A stretch of 47,185 nt of DNA from Candidatus Pelagibacterales bacterium (GCA_028412835.1 JAONQW010000007.1:1-47185), one strand, 5' to 3'. Shown: positions 25,639 to 35,101, counted from the first letter of the stretch. A program made the numbers and translations. The notes: generated from the sequence alone by a model not told the origin.

Positions 25639-27048
25639 ATGCGAGATATCAAAGTACAAGATCTAGAATTTCAGGAACCAATTAATTTCTTTAAAAAATT
25701 AAGAGGCTTAGACGGACTCGTATACTTAGATAGCGCAGGTAAAGATAAGAATTTAAACCAATATAGCTATATTGCTGCACTGCCAGCATTAAAAATTCAT
25801 AAAAGAAAAAAAAATATTTTCATAGACAGTAAAATTATAAAAAATTCATTTTTTGATACAGTTGAAGATCTTCTGAATAATTTAAAAATAAAAAAGATTC
25901 CTAATCTGCCAAGCTTTCAGTGTGGTTTAGCAGGTTTTATTTCTTATGAATCATGTTTAGAGATTGAAAATATAACAAATGTTGAAAATAGTAATTATGA
26001 CTTTGATGATATTTGGTTTGGATTATATGATATTGTTTTTGCTTTTGATCATGAATTAAAAAAAACATATTTATTCTCTGTAAATTTAGATGATTATCAA
26101 GAAGGAACTAATAATTTATCTAATATAAAAAAATTAGAGCACTTAAAAAGTTTATATAAGCTTGATGATGTAGTTAATAAAAATATGGATAATTTAAATC
26201 TCGAGTGGAAGCCATATCAAGATAAAAAATCTTATAAAGACTCTATTGAAAAGATTTTAGAGTACATTAAAGCCGGCGATATCTTTCAAGCAAATTTCAC
26301 GCATAGCTTCACTGCAAAAAATGATAATTTAACTGACAATTTTGATACTTATATAAATTATCGAAAAAAAACTCAAACACCATTTTCTGCATTTATTTCC
26401 AATAATCACGAAGATGCTGTATGTTCATTTTCTCCTGAAAGACTTCTAAGCCTTGATGAGGGTAAAATAATAGCAGCCCCAATAAAAGGGACTACTCATA
26501 GAGGATTAACAGAAAAGACAGATCAAATACTAATTTCAGATCTAATAAGCAGTAAAAAAAATCTAGCTGAAAATTTAATGATTGTTGATGTATTGCGAAA
26601 CGATATTTCTAGAGTTTCTATATCTGGAACTGTTGATGTAAAAAAATTAGCTTCACTAGAAACTTATGAAAATGTTCATCATTTAGTTTCATATATATCT
26701 AGTAAAATTCAACCTAATAAAAATGCTGTTGATCTATTAAAGGCCTGTCTACCAGGCGCATCAGTAACAGGTGCTCCAAAAATTAGAGCTATGCAAATAA
26801 TTAGTGAATTAGAAAAAACTAAAAGAGGTCCTTACTGTGGGGCTCTAGGATATATTTCATTATGTGGATCATTAGATATGAATATTCCTATTCGTACAGT
26901 CTTACTCACCAAAGATAAAATTGTTGTAAATTGTGGTGGTGGAATAGTAAGTGATTCTGATTCAAATTTAGAATACCAAGAGTCAATTGATAAAATTAGT
27001 AATTTATTAAATAATGATAAAAATCAAGCAAGATTTAAACTAAGTTAA
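25639..27048 (+). CDS. pabB: Aminodeoxychorismate synthase component I
   Basis: Chorismate-binding enzyme that aminates chorismate to 4-amino-4-deoxychorismate for folate. The 469 residues contain the family core: GDIFQANFTHSF, then PIKGTTHRG with Lys283, the lysine diagnostic of PabB (TrpE has alanine there), LMIVDVLRNDISRV and GASVTGAPKIRAMQII. The glutaminase PabA is not nearby. pabC follows 5 nt later. There is no clear ribosome site in the 17 nt between the tRNA and the ATG. Confidence 0.92.
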   Translation: MRDIKVQDLEFQEPINFFKKLRGLDGLVYLDSAGKDKNLNQYSYIAALPALKIHKRKKNIFIDSKIIKNSFFDTVEDLLNNLKIKKIPNLPSFQCGLAGFISYESCLEIENITNVENSNYDFDDIWFGLYDIVFAFDHELKKTYLFSVNLDDYQEGTNNLSNIKKLEHLKSLYKLDDVVNKNMDNLNLEWKPYQDKKSYKDSIEKILEYIKAGDIFQANFTHSFTAKNDNLTDNFDTYINYRKKTQTPFSAFISNNHEDAVCSFSPERLLSLDEGKIIAAPIKGTTHRGLTEKTDQILISDLISSKKNLAENLMIVDVLRNDISRVSISGTVDVKKLASLETYENVHHLVSYISSKIQPNKNAVDLLKACLPGASVTGAPKIRAMQIISELEKTKRGPYCGALGYISLCGSLDMNIPIRTVLLTKDKIVVNCGGGIVSDSDSNLEYQESIDKISNLLNNDKNQARFKLS

Positions 27049-27053
27049 TTATT

Positions 27054-27884
27054 ATGATTATATATGCTAATGGAAAATATACTTCTCAAAAAAAATTAAC
27101 TTTTGATATTTCGGATAGAGGACTATTATTAGGTGATGGTGTTTTTGATACCATGCTTTATCAAAATAATGAGTTAACTTATTATAATGATCATTATAAA
27201 AGATTAAAAACCGCAGCTAAATTACTTTCTTTTAATTTTAACTTAACCAATGAACAGTTAAAAAATATTATTACTAATTTAATAAAAAAAAATAATTTCC
27301 AGAATAAACAAATTGCTATTCGGACAAATATAACAAGAGGAGTTTCTAAAAGAGGTTTAGATTTTGACAAGTCTCATAAAGTTGGAATTTATATAAAATT
27401 AAATTTAATTCCTAAATCATTATTTATGAAATCAATAAAGTTAGGTATTGCCAATATTAGAAGAAATAGTACGTCCCCAATTTCCCAAAATAAAACACTT
27501 AATTATTTAGACAATGTAATTGAAAAAAACAGAGCTGCTAAAAATGGCTATGAAGATGCAATATTCTTAAATATTAACGAAAAAGTTAGCTGTACAACTA
27601 CTTCAAATATATTTTATGTTCAGAAAAATAAGATATATACTCCACCTTTAAAAGACGGTGTATTAAATGGCGTTATGAGAGAGCAATTTCTTAAAAAAAA
27701 GATTGCATCTACACAAACTACGTCATTAAATAACCTTCTGAAAAGTGACTATATTTTTTTAACGAATAGTGTTTTTGGTATAAGGCCAGTTAAAACAATA
27801 TCCGGGAGCAGAAAAACATTTGAAGGTAGTAAAAAATTCTATACAAAACTTATAGACATTTTAGGAAATAAAAAAATTATATGA
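27054..27884 (+). CDS. pabC: Aminotransferase class IV, probably aminodeoxychorismate lyase
   Basis: Fold type IV PLP protein, 276 residues. DRGLLLGDGVFDTM lies near the N-terminus, the PLP lysine is Lys147 in NKTLNYLDNV, and CTTTSNIFYV follows. Adjacent to pabB, it most likely releases pyruvate from aminodeoxychorismate to give p-aminobenzoate. Branched-chain or D-amino-acid aminotransferases have the same fold and cannot be excluded by sequence alone. The stop overlaps the start of the acyl-CoA synthetase gene by 4 nt. Confidence 0.85.
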   Translation: MIIYANGKYTSQKKLTFDISDRGLLLGDGVFDTMLYQNNELTYYNDHYKRLKTAAKLLSFNFNLTNEQLKNIITNLIKKNNFQNKQIAIRTNITRGVSKRGLDFDKSHKVGIYIKLNLIPKSLFMKSIKLGIANIRRNSTSPISQNKTLNYLDNVIEKNRAAKNGYEDAIFLNINEKVSCTTTSNIFYVQKNKIYTPPLKDGVLNGVMREQFLKKKIASTQTTSLNNLLKSDYIFLTNSVFGIRPVKTISGSRKTFEGSKKFYTKLIDILGNKKII

Positions 27885-29665
27885 GTATCTTAAAAAATAT
27901 TAAAAGAGAGTGGACATATTTAAGCTTTTTATTACCTGTGCTTAGTAAGACTAATAAATTAGATAAAAATCCTAATCTTACTGTGGCAGATTTAATAGAA
28001 GAGCAGGTTGATAAGAACCCTAGTTTAATTGCGTTAGAGTATGAGGACAAAAAATATACTTATCAGCAACTTGATCAAGAATCTAATAAAGTAGCCAACT
28101 GGGCAATAGATAAAGGCTATAAATATGGAGATGTTATTTCTCTTTTAATGGAGAATAAGCCTGAATTCTTATTTGCTTGGATCGGACTAGCAAAAATAGG
28201 TATTATAACAGCATGCTTAAATTCAAATATCAAAGGCAAGTCATTATCACATTGTATTGGCGCATCAAAGAGCGCGTCTATTATTATTGGTGAAGAATGT
28301 CTAAATAATTATTCTTCCGCAGAAGACATTCTTGATCAAAAAATTGACGCATTTGTATATGGAGAAGAAACCCAAGGCTTTGAAAATATTAAATCTGATA
28401 ATGATTCAAGACCTGGTAAAGAGTATAGAAAGGATTTAATCAATACTGATTCTTTATTTTATATATATACCAGTGGAACAACAGGCCTTCCTAAGGCTTC
28501 TAAATTTAATCATGCAAGGTTTGTAGCTGGTGCTTCATTACAATCACAATCATTAAGAATGAATACAAATGATAAAACTTATATGGTTTTACCATTATAT
28601 CATTCGACAGGTGGAGTTGTGGGTGTTGGAGCTACATTTTTAACTGGTGGGACACTTGTACTTAGAAGAAAATTTTCTGCTGAGAATTTTTGGAAAGACT
28701 GCGTAAAAAAAGAAATTACTATTATTACTTATATTGGAGAAATGTTGCGGTATCTCACTAATACAAAAGAGTCTGAATTTGAAAATAAGCATATGATACG
28801 AGGAATATTTGGTAATGGATTACGTCCAGATGTTTGGAAAGTCTTTGAAAAAAGATTTAATATCTCAAATATTATAGAATTTTATGGATCATCTGAAGGA
28901 AACATATCCACTATAAATGCTGATAGTTACTTTGGCTCAATAGGAAGAATACCTCCTTATCTTGCCTCTAGAATGAAAACAAAAATTGTAAAATTCAATG
29001 TTGAAGACGAAAAAGTTATCCGTAATTCAGATGGATTTTGTATAGAATGTGGCCCTGATGAAATTGGTGAGGCTATTGGTTTGATTCCAGATGATGGAAA
29101 GTTTGCAGGTAGATATGATGGCTATACAAGCAAAGAAGCTTCAGAGAAAAAAATACTTGAAAATGTTTTTGAAAGTGGTGACCGCTGGTTTTCTTCTGGC
29201 GATCTTTTGAAAAAAGATAACCAAGGCTATTTTTATTTTGTAGATCGTATTGGTGATACATTTCGATGGAAGTCTGAGAATGTGTCTACTAATGAAGTAA
29301 GTGAAGTAGTCTCTGCAATCCCAGGAATTAAAGAAGCAAATATTTATGGTGTTGAAGTGCCCGCTCAAGATGGAAGAGCTGGCATGGCTTCGTTAGTTAT
29401 TGATGAAAATTTTTCAATCTCAGAATTTTATCAGCTGTTACTTGATGAGCTACCAAAATATTCAATACCTGTTTTTTTAAGGATTTCTCCAGAAATTGAA
29501 ACAACAGGAACCTTTAAGTATAAAAAAACTGACTTAGTAAAAGATGGTTTTGATCCCAATACCATAACTGATGAGCTTTATTTTGCTGATACTTCGACAA
29601 ATCAATACGTTAAGCTGGATGCCAATCTTTTCCAAAAAATTCACAATCAAGAAGTAAGAATTTAG
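27881..29665 (+). CDS. FATP-type long/very-long-chain acyl-CoA synthetase
   Basis: 594-residue adenylate-forming enzyme that activates fatty acids to acyl-CoA. The AMP-binding signature is YIYTSGTTGLPKASKFNH near residue 200. FYGSSEGNIS with the long GSIGRIPPYL segment is characteristic of the FATP/SLC27 branch, not of classical FadD. GDRWFSSGDLLKKD and the C-terminal TGTFKYKKTDLVKDGFDP complete the family. It probably couples uptake and activation at the inner membrane. The ATGA overlap with pabC suggests cotranscription with folate genes, which looks accidental metabolically. Confidence 0.88.
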   Translation: MSILKNIKREWTYLSFLLPVLSKTNKLDKNPNLTVADLIEEQVDKNPSLIALEYEDKKYTYQQLDQESNKVANWAIDKGYKYGDVISLLMENKPEFLFAWIGLAKIGIITACLNSNIKGKSLSHCIGASKSASIIIGEECLNNYSSAEDILDQKIDAFVYGEETQGFENIKSDNDSRPGKEYRKDLINTDSLFYIYTSGTTGLPKASKFNHARFVAGASLQSQSLRMNTNDKTYMVLPLYHSTGGVVGVGATFLTGGTLVLRRKFSAENFWKDCVKKEITIITYIGEMLRYLTNTKESEFENKHMIRGIFGNGLRPDVWKVFEKRFNISNIIEFYGSSEGNISTINADSYFGSIGRIPPYLASRMKTKIVKFNVEDEKVIRNSDGFCIECGPDEIGEAIGLIPDDGKFAGRYDGYTSKEASEKKILENVFESGDRWFSSGDLLKKDNQGYFYFVDRIGDTFRWKSENVSTNEVSEVVSAIPGIKEANIYGVEVPAQDGRAGMASLVIDENFSISEFYQLLLDELPKYSIPVFLRISPEIETTGTFKYKKTDLVKDGFDPNTITDELYFADTSTNQYVKLDANLFQKIHNQEVRI

Positions 29666-29721
29666 TGCTTTACCAATTTGATTTTAAAAATATATAAATA
29701 TCAATAAATAATAACCATTCT

Positions 29722-30651
29722 ATGAAGAAGAAAATTTATCTTATTGCACCAAGAGGATTTTGTGCTGGGGTTACTAGAGCAGTAGACACTGTAACACTTG
29801 CCATTAAAAAGTTTGGAGCACCAGTATATGTAAAACATGAAATAGTTCATAACAAACATGTCATCGATGAGCTAAAAGTAAAAGGAGCTGTTTTTATTGA
29901 AGATCTAAACGAAGTTCCAAATGACCGACCTCTTATATTTTCAGCACATGGAGTATCAAAAAAAATAACAAATCAGGCAAAAAAAGAGAAAAGTGAAATT
30001 ATTGATGCAACTTGTCCATTGGTAACTAAAGTTCACATTCAAGCTTTAAAATTTTATAACCGTGGATATAAAATAATTTTAATAGGACATAAAAATCATC
30101 CAGAAGTTGAAGGAACAATGGGACAAGTTCCAGAAGAAGATATTATTTTAGTAGAAAATGTTCAAGATGTAGAAAAACTTGAACTGACTAATGATAAAAT
30201 TGCTTATATTACCCAAACTACTTTATCAGTTGAGGATACCAGTATGGTTATAAATAAACTTAAATCAAAATTTCCACATATTGAAAGCTCACCAAAGGAA
30301 GATATCTGTTACGCAACTACTAATAGGCAAAATGCTGTTAAAGAATTTGCAGGAGATTGTGATGCCTTCATTGTTGTTGGATCAAGCAATTCTTCTAATT
30401 CAAATAGATTAGTAGAAGTTGCAAAAAATTCTGGCTGCTTAAAATCTAATTTAATTGAGGATGCTGCTAGTTTAAATGTGGATGAATATAGAAATTATAA
30501 TTCTATAGGAATATCTTCTGGAGCCTCTGTACCAGATATTTTAGTTATGTCAGTTATAGATAAATTAAAAGATAGCTATGAACTCGATGTTGAAGAAATG
30601 ACACTTGGAGATGAAAATGTTTCATTTAGAATCCCTTCTAGCCTCAGATAA
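29722..30651 (+). CDS. ispH: 4-hydroxy-3-methylbut-2-enyl diphosphate reductase
   Basis: Last enzyme of the MEP isoprenoid pathway, making IPP and DMAPP; an iron-sulfur protein. The three cluster cysteines are Cys14 (APRGFCAGV), Cys98 (DATCPLV) and Cys196 (DICYATTNRQ). The HEIVHNKHV and SAHGVS motifs bind diphosphate. The 309 residues are full length. It is the first gene of a run (ispH, thioesterase, GNAT, lhgO) with gaps of at most 2 nt. The 56 bp before it show no clear terminator. Confidence 0.97.
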   Translation: MKKKIYLIAPRGFCAGVTRAVDTVTLAIKKFGAPVYVKHEIVHNKHVIDELKVKGAVFIEDLNEVPNDRPLIFSAHGVSKKITNQAKKEKSEIIDATCPLVTKVHIQALKFYNRGYKIILIGHKNHPEVEGTMGQVPEEDIILVENVQDVEKLELTNDKIAYITQTTLSVEDTSMVINKLKSKFPHIESSPKEDICYATTNRQNAVKEFAGDCDAFIVVGSSNSSNSNRLVEVAKNSGCLKSNLIEDAASLNVDEYRNYNSIGISSGASVPDILVMSVIDKLKDSYELDVEEMTLGDENVSFRIPSSLR

Positions 30652-30653
30652 AT

Positions 30654-31097
30654 ATGACTAATATAGATGAATTATCATGGGATTTTTTGAATCCACATAT
30701 TTTAGAATTTAAAGTCGAACAAAATAATATTGATATTCTTGGTCACGTGAATAATAAAGTTTACCTAGACTGGTCAGAGGCAGTTAGTTGGGATCATTCT
30801 AACTCACTTGGTGTTAGACATGAAGATTTCAAAAAAGTTAAAAGTGCGTGTGTCGTTGTCAGAAACGAGATGAAATATTTAGCATCGTTATTTCTAAATG
30901 ATAAAATAGCTATATCAACTTGGATAACTAAATGTGATCATAAGATTAAGTTAAGTCGATTTTTTCAAGTTATAAGAGTTGTTGATAACAAAACTGTTTT
31001 TCGTTCAAATGTAGACTATGTTTGTATAAGTTTAGATAATTATAAACCAAAAAAGATGCCCGATTTATTCAAACAATCCTACAAGGTAACTATTTAA
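30654..31097 (+). CDS. Hotdog-fold acyl-CoA thioesterase
   Basis: 147-residue single hotdog domain of the 4HBT/YbgC-like type. The active-site region VEQNNIDILGHVNNKVYLDWSEA fits the D-x-x-GH-x-N-x-x-Y pattern, with Asp, Gly-His and Asn in place. Such proteins hydrolyse acyl-CoA or hydroxybenzoyl-CoA esters in the cytoplasm; the substrate is unknown. It sits 2 nt after ispH and 2 nt before the GNAT gene. Confidence 0.82.
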   Translation: MTNIDELSWDFLNPHILEFKVEQNNIDILGHVNNKVYLDWSEAVSWDHSNSLGVRHEDFKKVKSACVVVRNEMKYLASLFLNDKIAISTWITKCDHKIKLSRFFQVIRVVDNKTVFRSNVDYVCISLDNYKPKKMPDLFKQSYKVTI

Positions 31098-31099
31098 TA

Positions 31100-31591
31100 A
31101 TGGACAGCCAAATTAGAAATGTTGAGCTTAATGACATAAACGATTTAATTAGAATTAATGAATTATCTATTCCAGCAGTTAATTCTATAACTGAGGCTAA
31201 ATTTGAATGGTTTTATAATAATTCCCTATATTTTAGATTGATTAAATCAACAGGAGATGAAATTTATGGTTTTTTATTGGCACTAAACCCTGCACTTGAT
31301 TATGAGAGTATAAATTATAAATGGTTTCAAAACAGATATGATCAATTTGCCTATATTGACCGTGTTGCAATTTTAAAAAAATACAAAAGAAATGGATTAG
31401 GGAAAAAACTGTACTCAGATCTAGAACAGACTATTAAAGATAACTATAAGATGATTGCATGTGAATATAATTTAAAACCTATGAATCTTGAGTCTGAAAA
31501 GTTTCACTTAGCAATTGATTATGAAAGAGTTGGAAGTTTAGTTACCGAAAATGGAGCCAAAGAAGTTTCTTTAATGGTGAAAAATATATGA
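31100..31591 (+). CDS. GNAT-family N-acetyltransferase
   Basis: 163 residues with a GNAT fold: YIDRVAILKKYKRNGLGKKLY contains the motif A pyrophosphate loop (R-x-G-L-G-K) near residues 95-103. Substrate cannot be inferred. The ATGA overlap with lhgO and the 2-nt gap after the thioesterase place it inside the ispH-lhgO run. Codon use and composition match its neighbours. Confidence 0.8.
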   Translation: MDSQIRNVELNDINDLIRINELSIPAVNSITEAKFEWFYNNSLYFRLIKSTGDEIYGFLLALNPALDYESINYKWFQNRYDQFAYIDRVAILKKYKRNGLGKKLYSDLEQTIKDNYKMIACEYNLKPMNLESEKFHLAIDYERVGSLVTENGAKEVSLMVKNI

Positions 31592-32688
31592 GTGATAATC
31601 AGGTAGATACAATAGTCATAGGAGCCGGTGTCGTAGGCCTTGCTATTGCAAGAGAATTAACTCAGCGTAAAAGAGATGTAATTGTAATTGAAAAAGAAGA
31701 TATATTTGGATCAATTACAAGTACCAGAAATAGTGGTGTTATTCATGCTGGCATTTATTATGATGCTGGTACCATGAAGGCTAAACTGTGTGCTAGGGGA
31801 AACAGAGCCTTATACGCTTATTGTGAGAAAAAAAATATACCTCATTTAAATGTTGGCAAATTTGTTGTTGCCACCTCAAAAGATGAAGCTTCTAAATTAG
31901 AGTCTATCTATAATAAGGCTGCAGAAAATAACGTAGTAGGAATATCACGAGTTTCAAAAGAGTATGTTAATAATAAAGAACCACTAGTAATTTGTCACGA
32001 AGCGCTTGAAGTGAAGTCAACTGGAATAGTAGATCAACAATCATTAATGAGATCTTACATTGGAGATTTTGAAGATAATGGAGGCATGATTGCTTATAAT
32101 ACAAAAATAGAATCTATTGAATCTATAGGTGATAAATTTAAAATTATCACTAATGATAAGACTGAGATTATAGCAAATTCTATAATTAATTCTGCTGGTC
32201 TAGAGGCACACAATATTGCTAAATTAATTAATGGCTTTAATCAAAAATTTATACCAAAAATTTATTATGCCAAAGGCAATTACTTTGAAACAAATAAAAA
32301 ACTTGGTATTAAACATTTAATATACCCAGTGCCTACAGAGGCGAGTTTAGGACTTCATCTAGGATTAGATATGTCCATGCAAATGAGATTTGGTCCTGAT
32401 GTAGAGTGGGTGAATGAAATAAATTATACAGTAGATCCAAATAGAATTGATTTTTTTCATGAAGATATTATTAAATATCTTCCAGATATAAAGAAAGAAG
32501 ATTTACATCCTGGTTATTCGGGCATTAGGCCTAAACTAAAAAATAAAGGGGAGGGTAAAAGCGACTTTTTGATTCAATCAAGTAAAGAGCATGGAATGGA
32601 GAACCTTGTTAATTTATTTGGCATGGAGTCCCCAGGACTAACATCTTCATTGGTTATTGCTGATTATGTTGCTGATCTAATAGAGTAG
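31588..32688 (+). CDS. lhgO: L-2-hydroxyglutarate dehydrogenase/oxidase family FAD protein
   Basis: DAO-superfamily flavoenzyme, 366 residues. The FAD motif GAGVVGLAIAREL opens the protein. SGVIHAGIYYDAGTMKAKLC and PGYSGIRPKLKNKGEG are characteristic of LhgO proteins, which oxidise L-2-hydroxyglutarate to 2-oxoglutarate and pass electrons to the respiratory chain. Related glycerol-3-phosphate oxidases are less likely given these motifs. It is the last gene of its run and converges on rpoH with a 2-nt gap, leaving no room for a terminator between them. Confidence 0.88.
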   Translation: MSDNQVDTIVIGAGVVGLAIARELTQRKRDVIVIEKEDIFGSITSTRNSGVIHAGIYYDAGTMKAKLCARGNRALYAYCEKKNIPHLNVGKFVVATSKDEASKLESIYNKAAENNVVGISRVSKEYVNNKEPLVICHEALEVKSTGIVDQQSLMRSYIGDFEDNGGMIAYNTKIESIESIGDKFKIITNDKTEIIANSIINSAGLEAHNIAKLINGFNQKFIPKIYYAKGNYFETNKKLGIKHLIYPVPTEASLGLHLGLDMSMQMRFGPDVEWVNEINYTVDPNRIDFFHEDIIKYLPDIKKEDLHPGYSGIRPKLKNKGEGKSDFLIQSSKEHGMENLVNLFGMESPGLTSSLVIADYVADLIE

Positions 32689-32690
32689 TT

Positions 32691-33536
32691 TTATTGAAAG
32701 TGACTATCAATATATGATTTCATTTTATTCATAGCATTTTTTTCAATCTGTCTAACTCTTTCTTTTGAAATTTTTAGTTTTTTACCCAAGTACTCTAATG
32801 TTTTAGGGTCTTCTGAAAGATGTCTTTCATTAATAATTTGAGTTTCTCTATCATCTAATGAGTCTATTGCACTGTTGACCATAGTCTTTTTATGATCAAT
32901 TTCATCTTTCGCAAATATAATGTTATCAGGTCTAGCATTTTCATCTTCTAGTAGTGATAAAAACTCATCTTCACCATCTTCACTTATTTTTTTATTTAAA
33001 GAACTATCATTTTGCGTAATACGACTATCCATATTAACTACTGCAGAAGTAGATATATTTAAATCACTGGCAATATTTTCAGCAGTATTGAAATCAATGT
33101 TCCCATTTTCATTTCCATTTATTTTTTGCTTTAAGCGTCTTAAACTAAAAAATAGACTTTTTTGTTTTGAAGTTGTTGCAATTCTTACTATTGACCAATG
33201 CTTTAATAAAAAATCTTGAATTGAAGCTCTTATCCACCAACTTGCATAAGTTGAGAACCTAAAACCTTTATCTGGCTCAAATTTTTGAGCTGCTTTCATT
33301 AGCCCAATATTACCTTCTTGAATTAAATCATTAAGACTTAAGCCGTAGTTTTTATATTTAACTGCATAAGATACTACCAATCTCATATGGGCTTGTATCA
33401 ATTCGTGAAGAGCATTTTCGTCGTTTTTATCTTTCCATTTATTTGCAAGATTAAGCTCATGCTTTTCTTCTAGTAAAGGAAGTGACATTGCCTTTTTGAC
33501 GAAACTTTTACTATCGTTATCAATAAAATTATTCAT
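32691..33536 (-). CDS. rpoH: RNA polymerase heat-shock sigma factor (sigma-32)
   Basis: 281-residue group 3 sigma factor. Region 2 includes DLIQEGNIGLMKAAQKFEP and FRFSTYASWWIRASI (67-106). The RpoH box QKSLFFSLRR (125-134) identifies it as sigma-32 rather than RpoD. Region 4 helix-turn-helix is TLEYLGKKLKISKERVRQIE near the C-terminus. It should direct heat-shock genes. The leader contains a strong inverted repeat 10 nt before the ATG. It is divergent from phr and convergent with lhgO. Confidence 0.95.
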   Translation of the reverse strand: MNNFIDNDSKSFVKKAMSLPLLEEKHELNLANKWKDKNDENALHELIQAHMRLVVSYAVKYKNYGLSLNDLIQEGNIGLMKAAQKFEPDKGFRFSTYASWWIRASIQDFLLKHWSIVRIATTSKQKSLFFSLRRLKQKINGNENGNIDFNTAENIASDLNISTSAVVNMDSRITQNDSSLNKKISEDGEDEFLSLLEDENARPDNIIFAKDEIDHKKTMVNSAIDSLDDRETQIINERHLSEDPKTLEYLGKKLKISKERVRQIEKNAMNKMKSYIDSHFQ

Positions 33537-33546
33537 AGATGTAATC

Positions 33547-33571
33547 TATGTGAACAGTCTTATTTCACATA
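33547..33571 (-). promoter_or_regulatory. Inverted repeat in the rpoH leader
   Basis: Perfect 8-bp arms TATGTGAA and TTCACATA separated by 9 nt. The repeat ends 10 nt upstream of the rpoH ATG. In the rpoH mRNA it would form a hairpin just before the start codon, where no Shine-Dalgarno sequence is visible. As DNA it resembles a dyad operator; the half-sites TGTGA/TCACA recall CRP/FNR sites, but the spacing is too long for CRP. Confidence 0.55.
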
Positions 33572-33608
33572 CTTAAATCAACAATTTTTGAATCTATTCA
33601 ATGCCATT

Positions 33609-33637
33609 TTGACATTAGTGGTATAGAATATTTATAT
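33609..33637 (+). promoter_or_regulatory. Candidate phr promoter
   Basis: TTGACA at 33609-33614 is a perfect -35. After 17 nt comes TTATAT (33632-33637), with TATATA two bases further on as an alternative -10. This would give a short leader before the phr ATG at 33662. No operator is visible between them. Confidence 0.5.
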
Positions 33638-33661
33638 ATTTAGTGATTCCTGATTAGTAAA

Positions 33662-35101
33662 ATGTCAAAAAAACCATCAAATTCTATCATATATTGGATT
33701 AGATCAGACTTAAGGCTGAGTGATAATATTGCACTATGGGAAGCTGCAAAATCTAATAAAGATTTAATAGTTATCTATATAAAAAATTTTAATAAAAGTT
33801 TTTCAAAACCAGGCTTAGCGGCTGAGTCGTGGATCAATAAGAGCTTACAAGAGTTATCAAGTAGGTACAAAAAATTATTTAATCTAAATTTACAAGTTTA
33901 CGATGGCGATTATAATTCGATATTTAAATCTTTGTATAAAGAGACTAATTTTGCTTCTTTATACATTAACAGCACTCATGATCCTGAGATTGATAAGATT
34001 GATAGATTTCTAGAAAAAGAGTTTAGTGGACAATTTAATGTATTCTCTTTCAATTCTTCATTGTTATTTAACCCAAATGAAATTTTAAATAATTCTGGAA
34101 CTTTTTTTAAAGTTTACACACCATTTTGGAAAAATGCTTTAAATAAACTTACCCTAAGAGATCCACTTCCTATTCCAAAGATAAAAGCAGTATATAAAAA
34201 AGAAATTAAGAGTATAAGTCAAAAAGAGGTTGATTTTAAAAAAAAAGATTGGGAAAAAAAAATATTATTACATTTTATCCCTGGTGAAATTAATGCAAGG
34301 AAAATGCTTGAGGAAGTAGCAATTAAAATTGATGGCTATTCAGAAGAAAGAGACTTTCCAATAAAAAATAATACTAGCCAGCTCTCCCCATATTTAGCGC
34401 GTGGTGAATTAACTGCCAATGAAATATTTGGTACAATTAAGAAAAATAAAAATAAAATGAATATTAATGATTATAGTAAATTTACGGCACAACTAGGCTG
34501 GAGAGAATTTTCTTATAATATTCTTTTTAATTTTCCAAAACTTCCCAAAAAAAATTTTATTAGTAAATTTGATAATTTTCCATGGCAAAAGAATAATCCA
34601 AATTTAGTTAAGTGGCAAAAAGGGTTAACAGGATACCCTATTGTAGATGCTGGTATGCGTGAATTATGGGCAACAGGGTACATGCATAATAGATTAAGAA
34701 TGATTACAGCTTCTTTTCTAATTAAAAATTTAAATATGTCATGGACTGAGGGAGCAAATTGGTTTTGGAATAATCTTTTTGATGCTGACATAGCAAACAA
34801 TTCTGCTGGATGGCAATGGGTTGCAGGATGTGGAACGGATGCAGCACCCTATTTTAGAATTTTTAATCCAACACTTCAAAGTATAAGATTTGATAAAGGA
34901 GGAAAATATATTAGAAAATGGGTTCCTGAATTAAAAGAATTACCAGACAAATTCATTCATGCTCCATGGGAATTGACTGAAATAGAACTTGTAAGCTATA
35001 ATTTGCAGTTAGGAAAAGATTACCCTTATCCAATAGTTGACCATAAAAAAACAAGAGATGAAGCTTTAAAAAACTATAAAAAAATTAATATATCAAAATG
35101 A
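33662..35101 (+). CDS. phr: Deoxyribodipyrimidine photolyase (class I)
   Basis: FAD-dependent, light-driven repair of cyclobutane pyrimidine dimers. The 479 residues hold an N-terminal antenna (Rossmann-like) domain starting IIYWIRSDLRLSDN and a C-terminal FAD domain with QLGWREFSYN, TGYPIVDAGMRELWATGYMHNR and WFWNNLFDADIANNSAGWQWVAGCG. These are class I photolyase features, including the Trp residues for electron transfer. An iron-sulfur or cryptochrome-only form is less likely. The csaA start overlaps its stop by 4 nt. It suits an organism living in sunlit water. Confidence 0.94.
   Translation: MSKKPSNSIIYWIRSDLRLSDNIALWEAAKSNKDLIVIYIKNFNKSFSKPGLAAESWINKSLQELSSRYKKLFNLNLQVYDGDYNSIFKSLYKETNFASLYINSTHDPEIDKIDRFLEKEFSGQFNVFSFNSSLLFNPNEILNNSGTFFKVYTPFWKNALNKLTLRDPLPIPKIKAVYKKEIKSISQKEVDFKKKDWEKKILLHFIPGEINARKMLEEVAIKIDGYSEERDFPIKNNTSQLSPYLARGELTANEIFGTIKKNKNKMNINDYSKFTAQLGWREFSYNILFNFPKLPKKNFISKFDNFPWQKNNPNLVKWQKGLTGYPIVDAGMRELWATGYMHNRLRMITASFLIKNLNMSWTEGANWFWNNLFDADIANNSAGWQWVAGCGTDAAPYFRIFNPTLQSIRFDKGGKYIRKWVPELKELPDKFIHAPWELTEIELVSYNLQLGKDYPYPIVDHKKTRDEALKNYKKINISK

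Noticed and set aside
25639-27048. Anthranilate synthase component I (TrpE)
   Set aside because: The active-site motif is PIKGT, the PabB form, and pabC follows.
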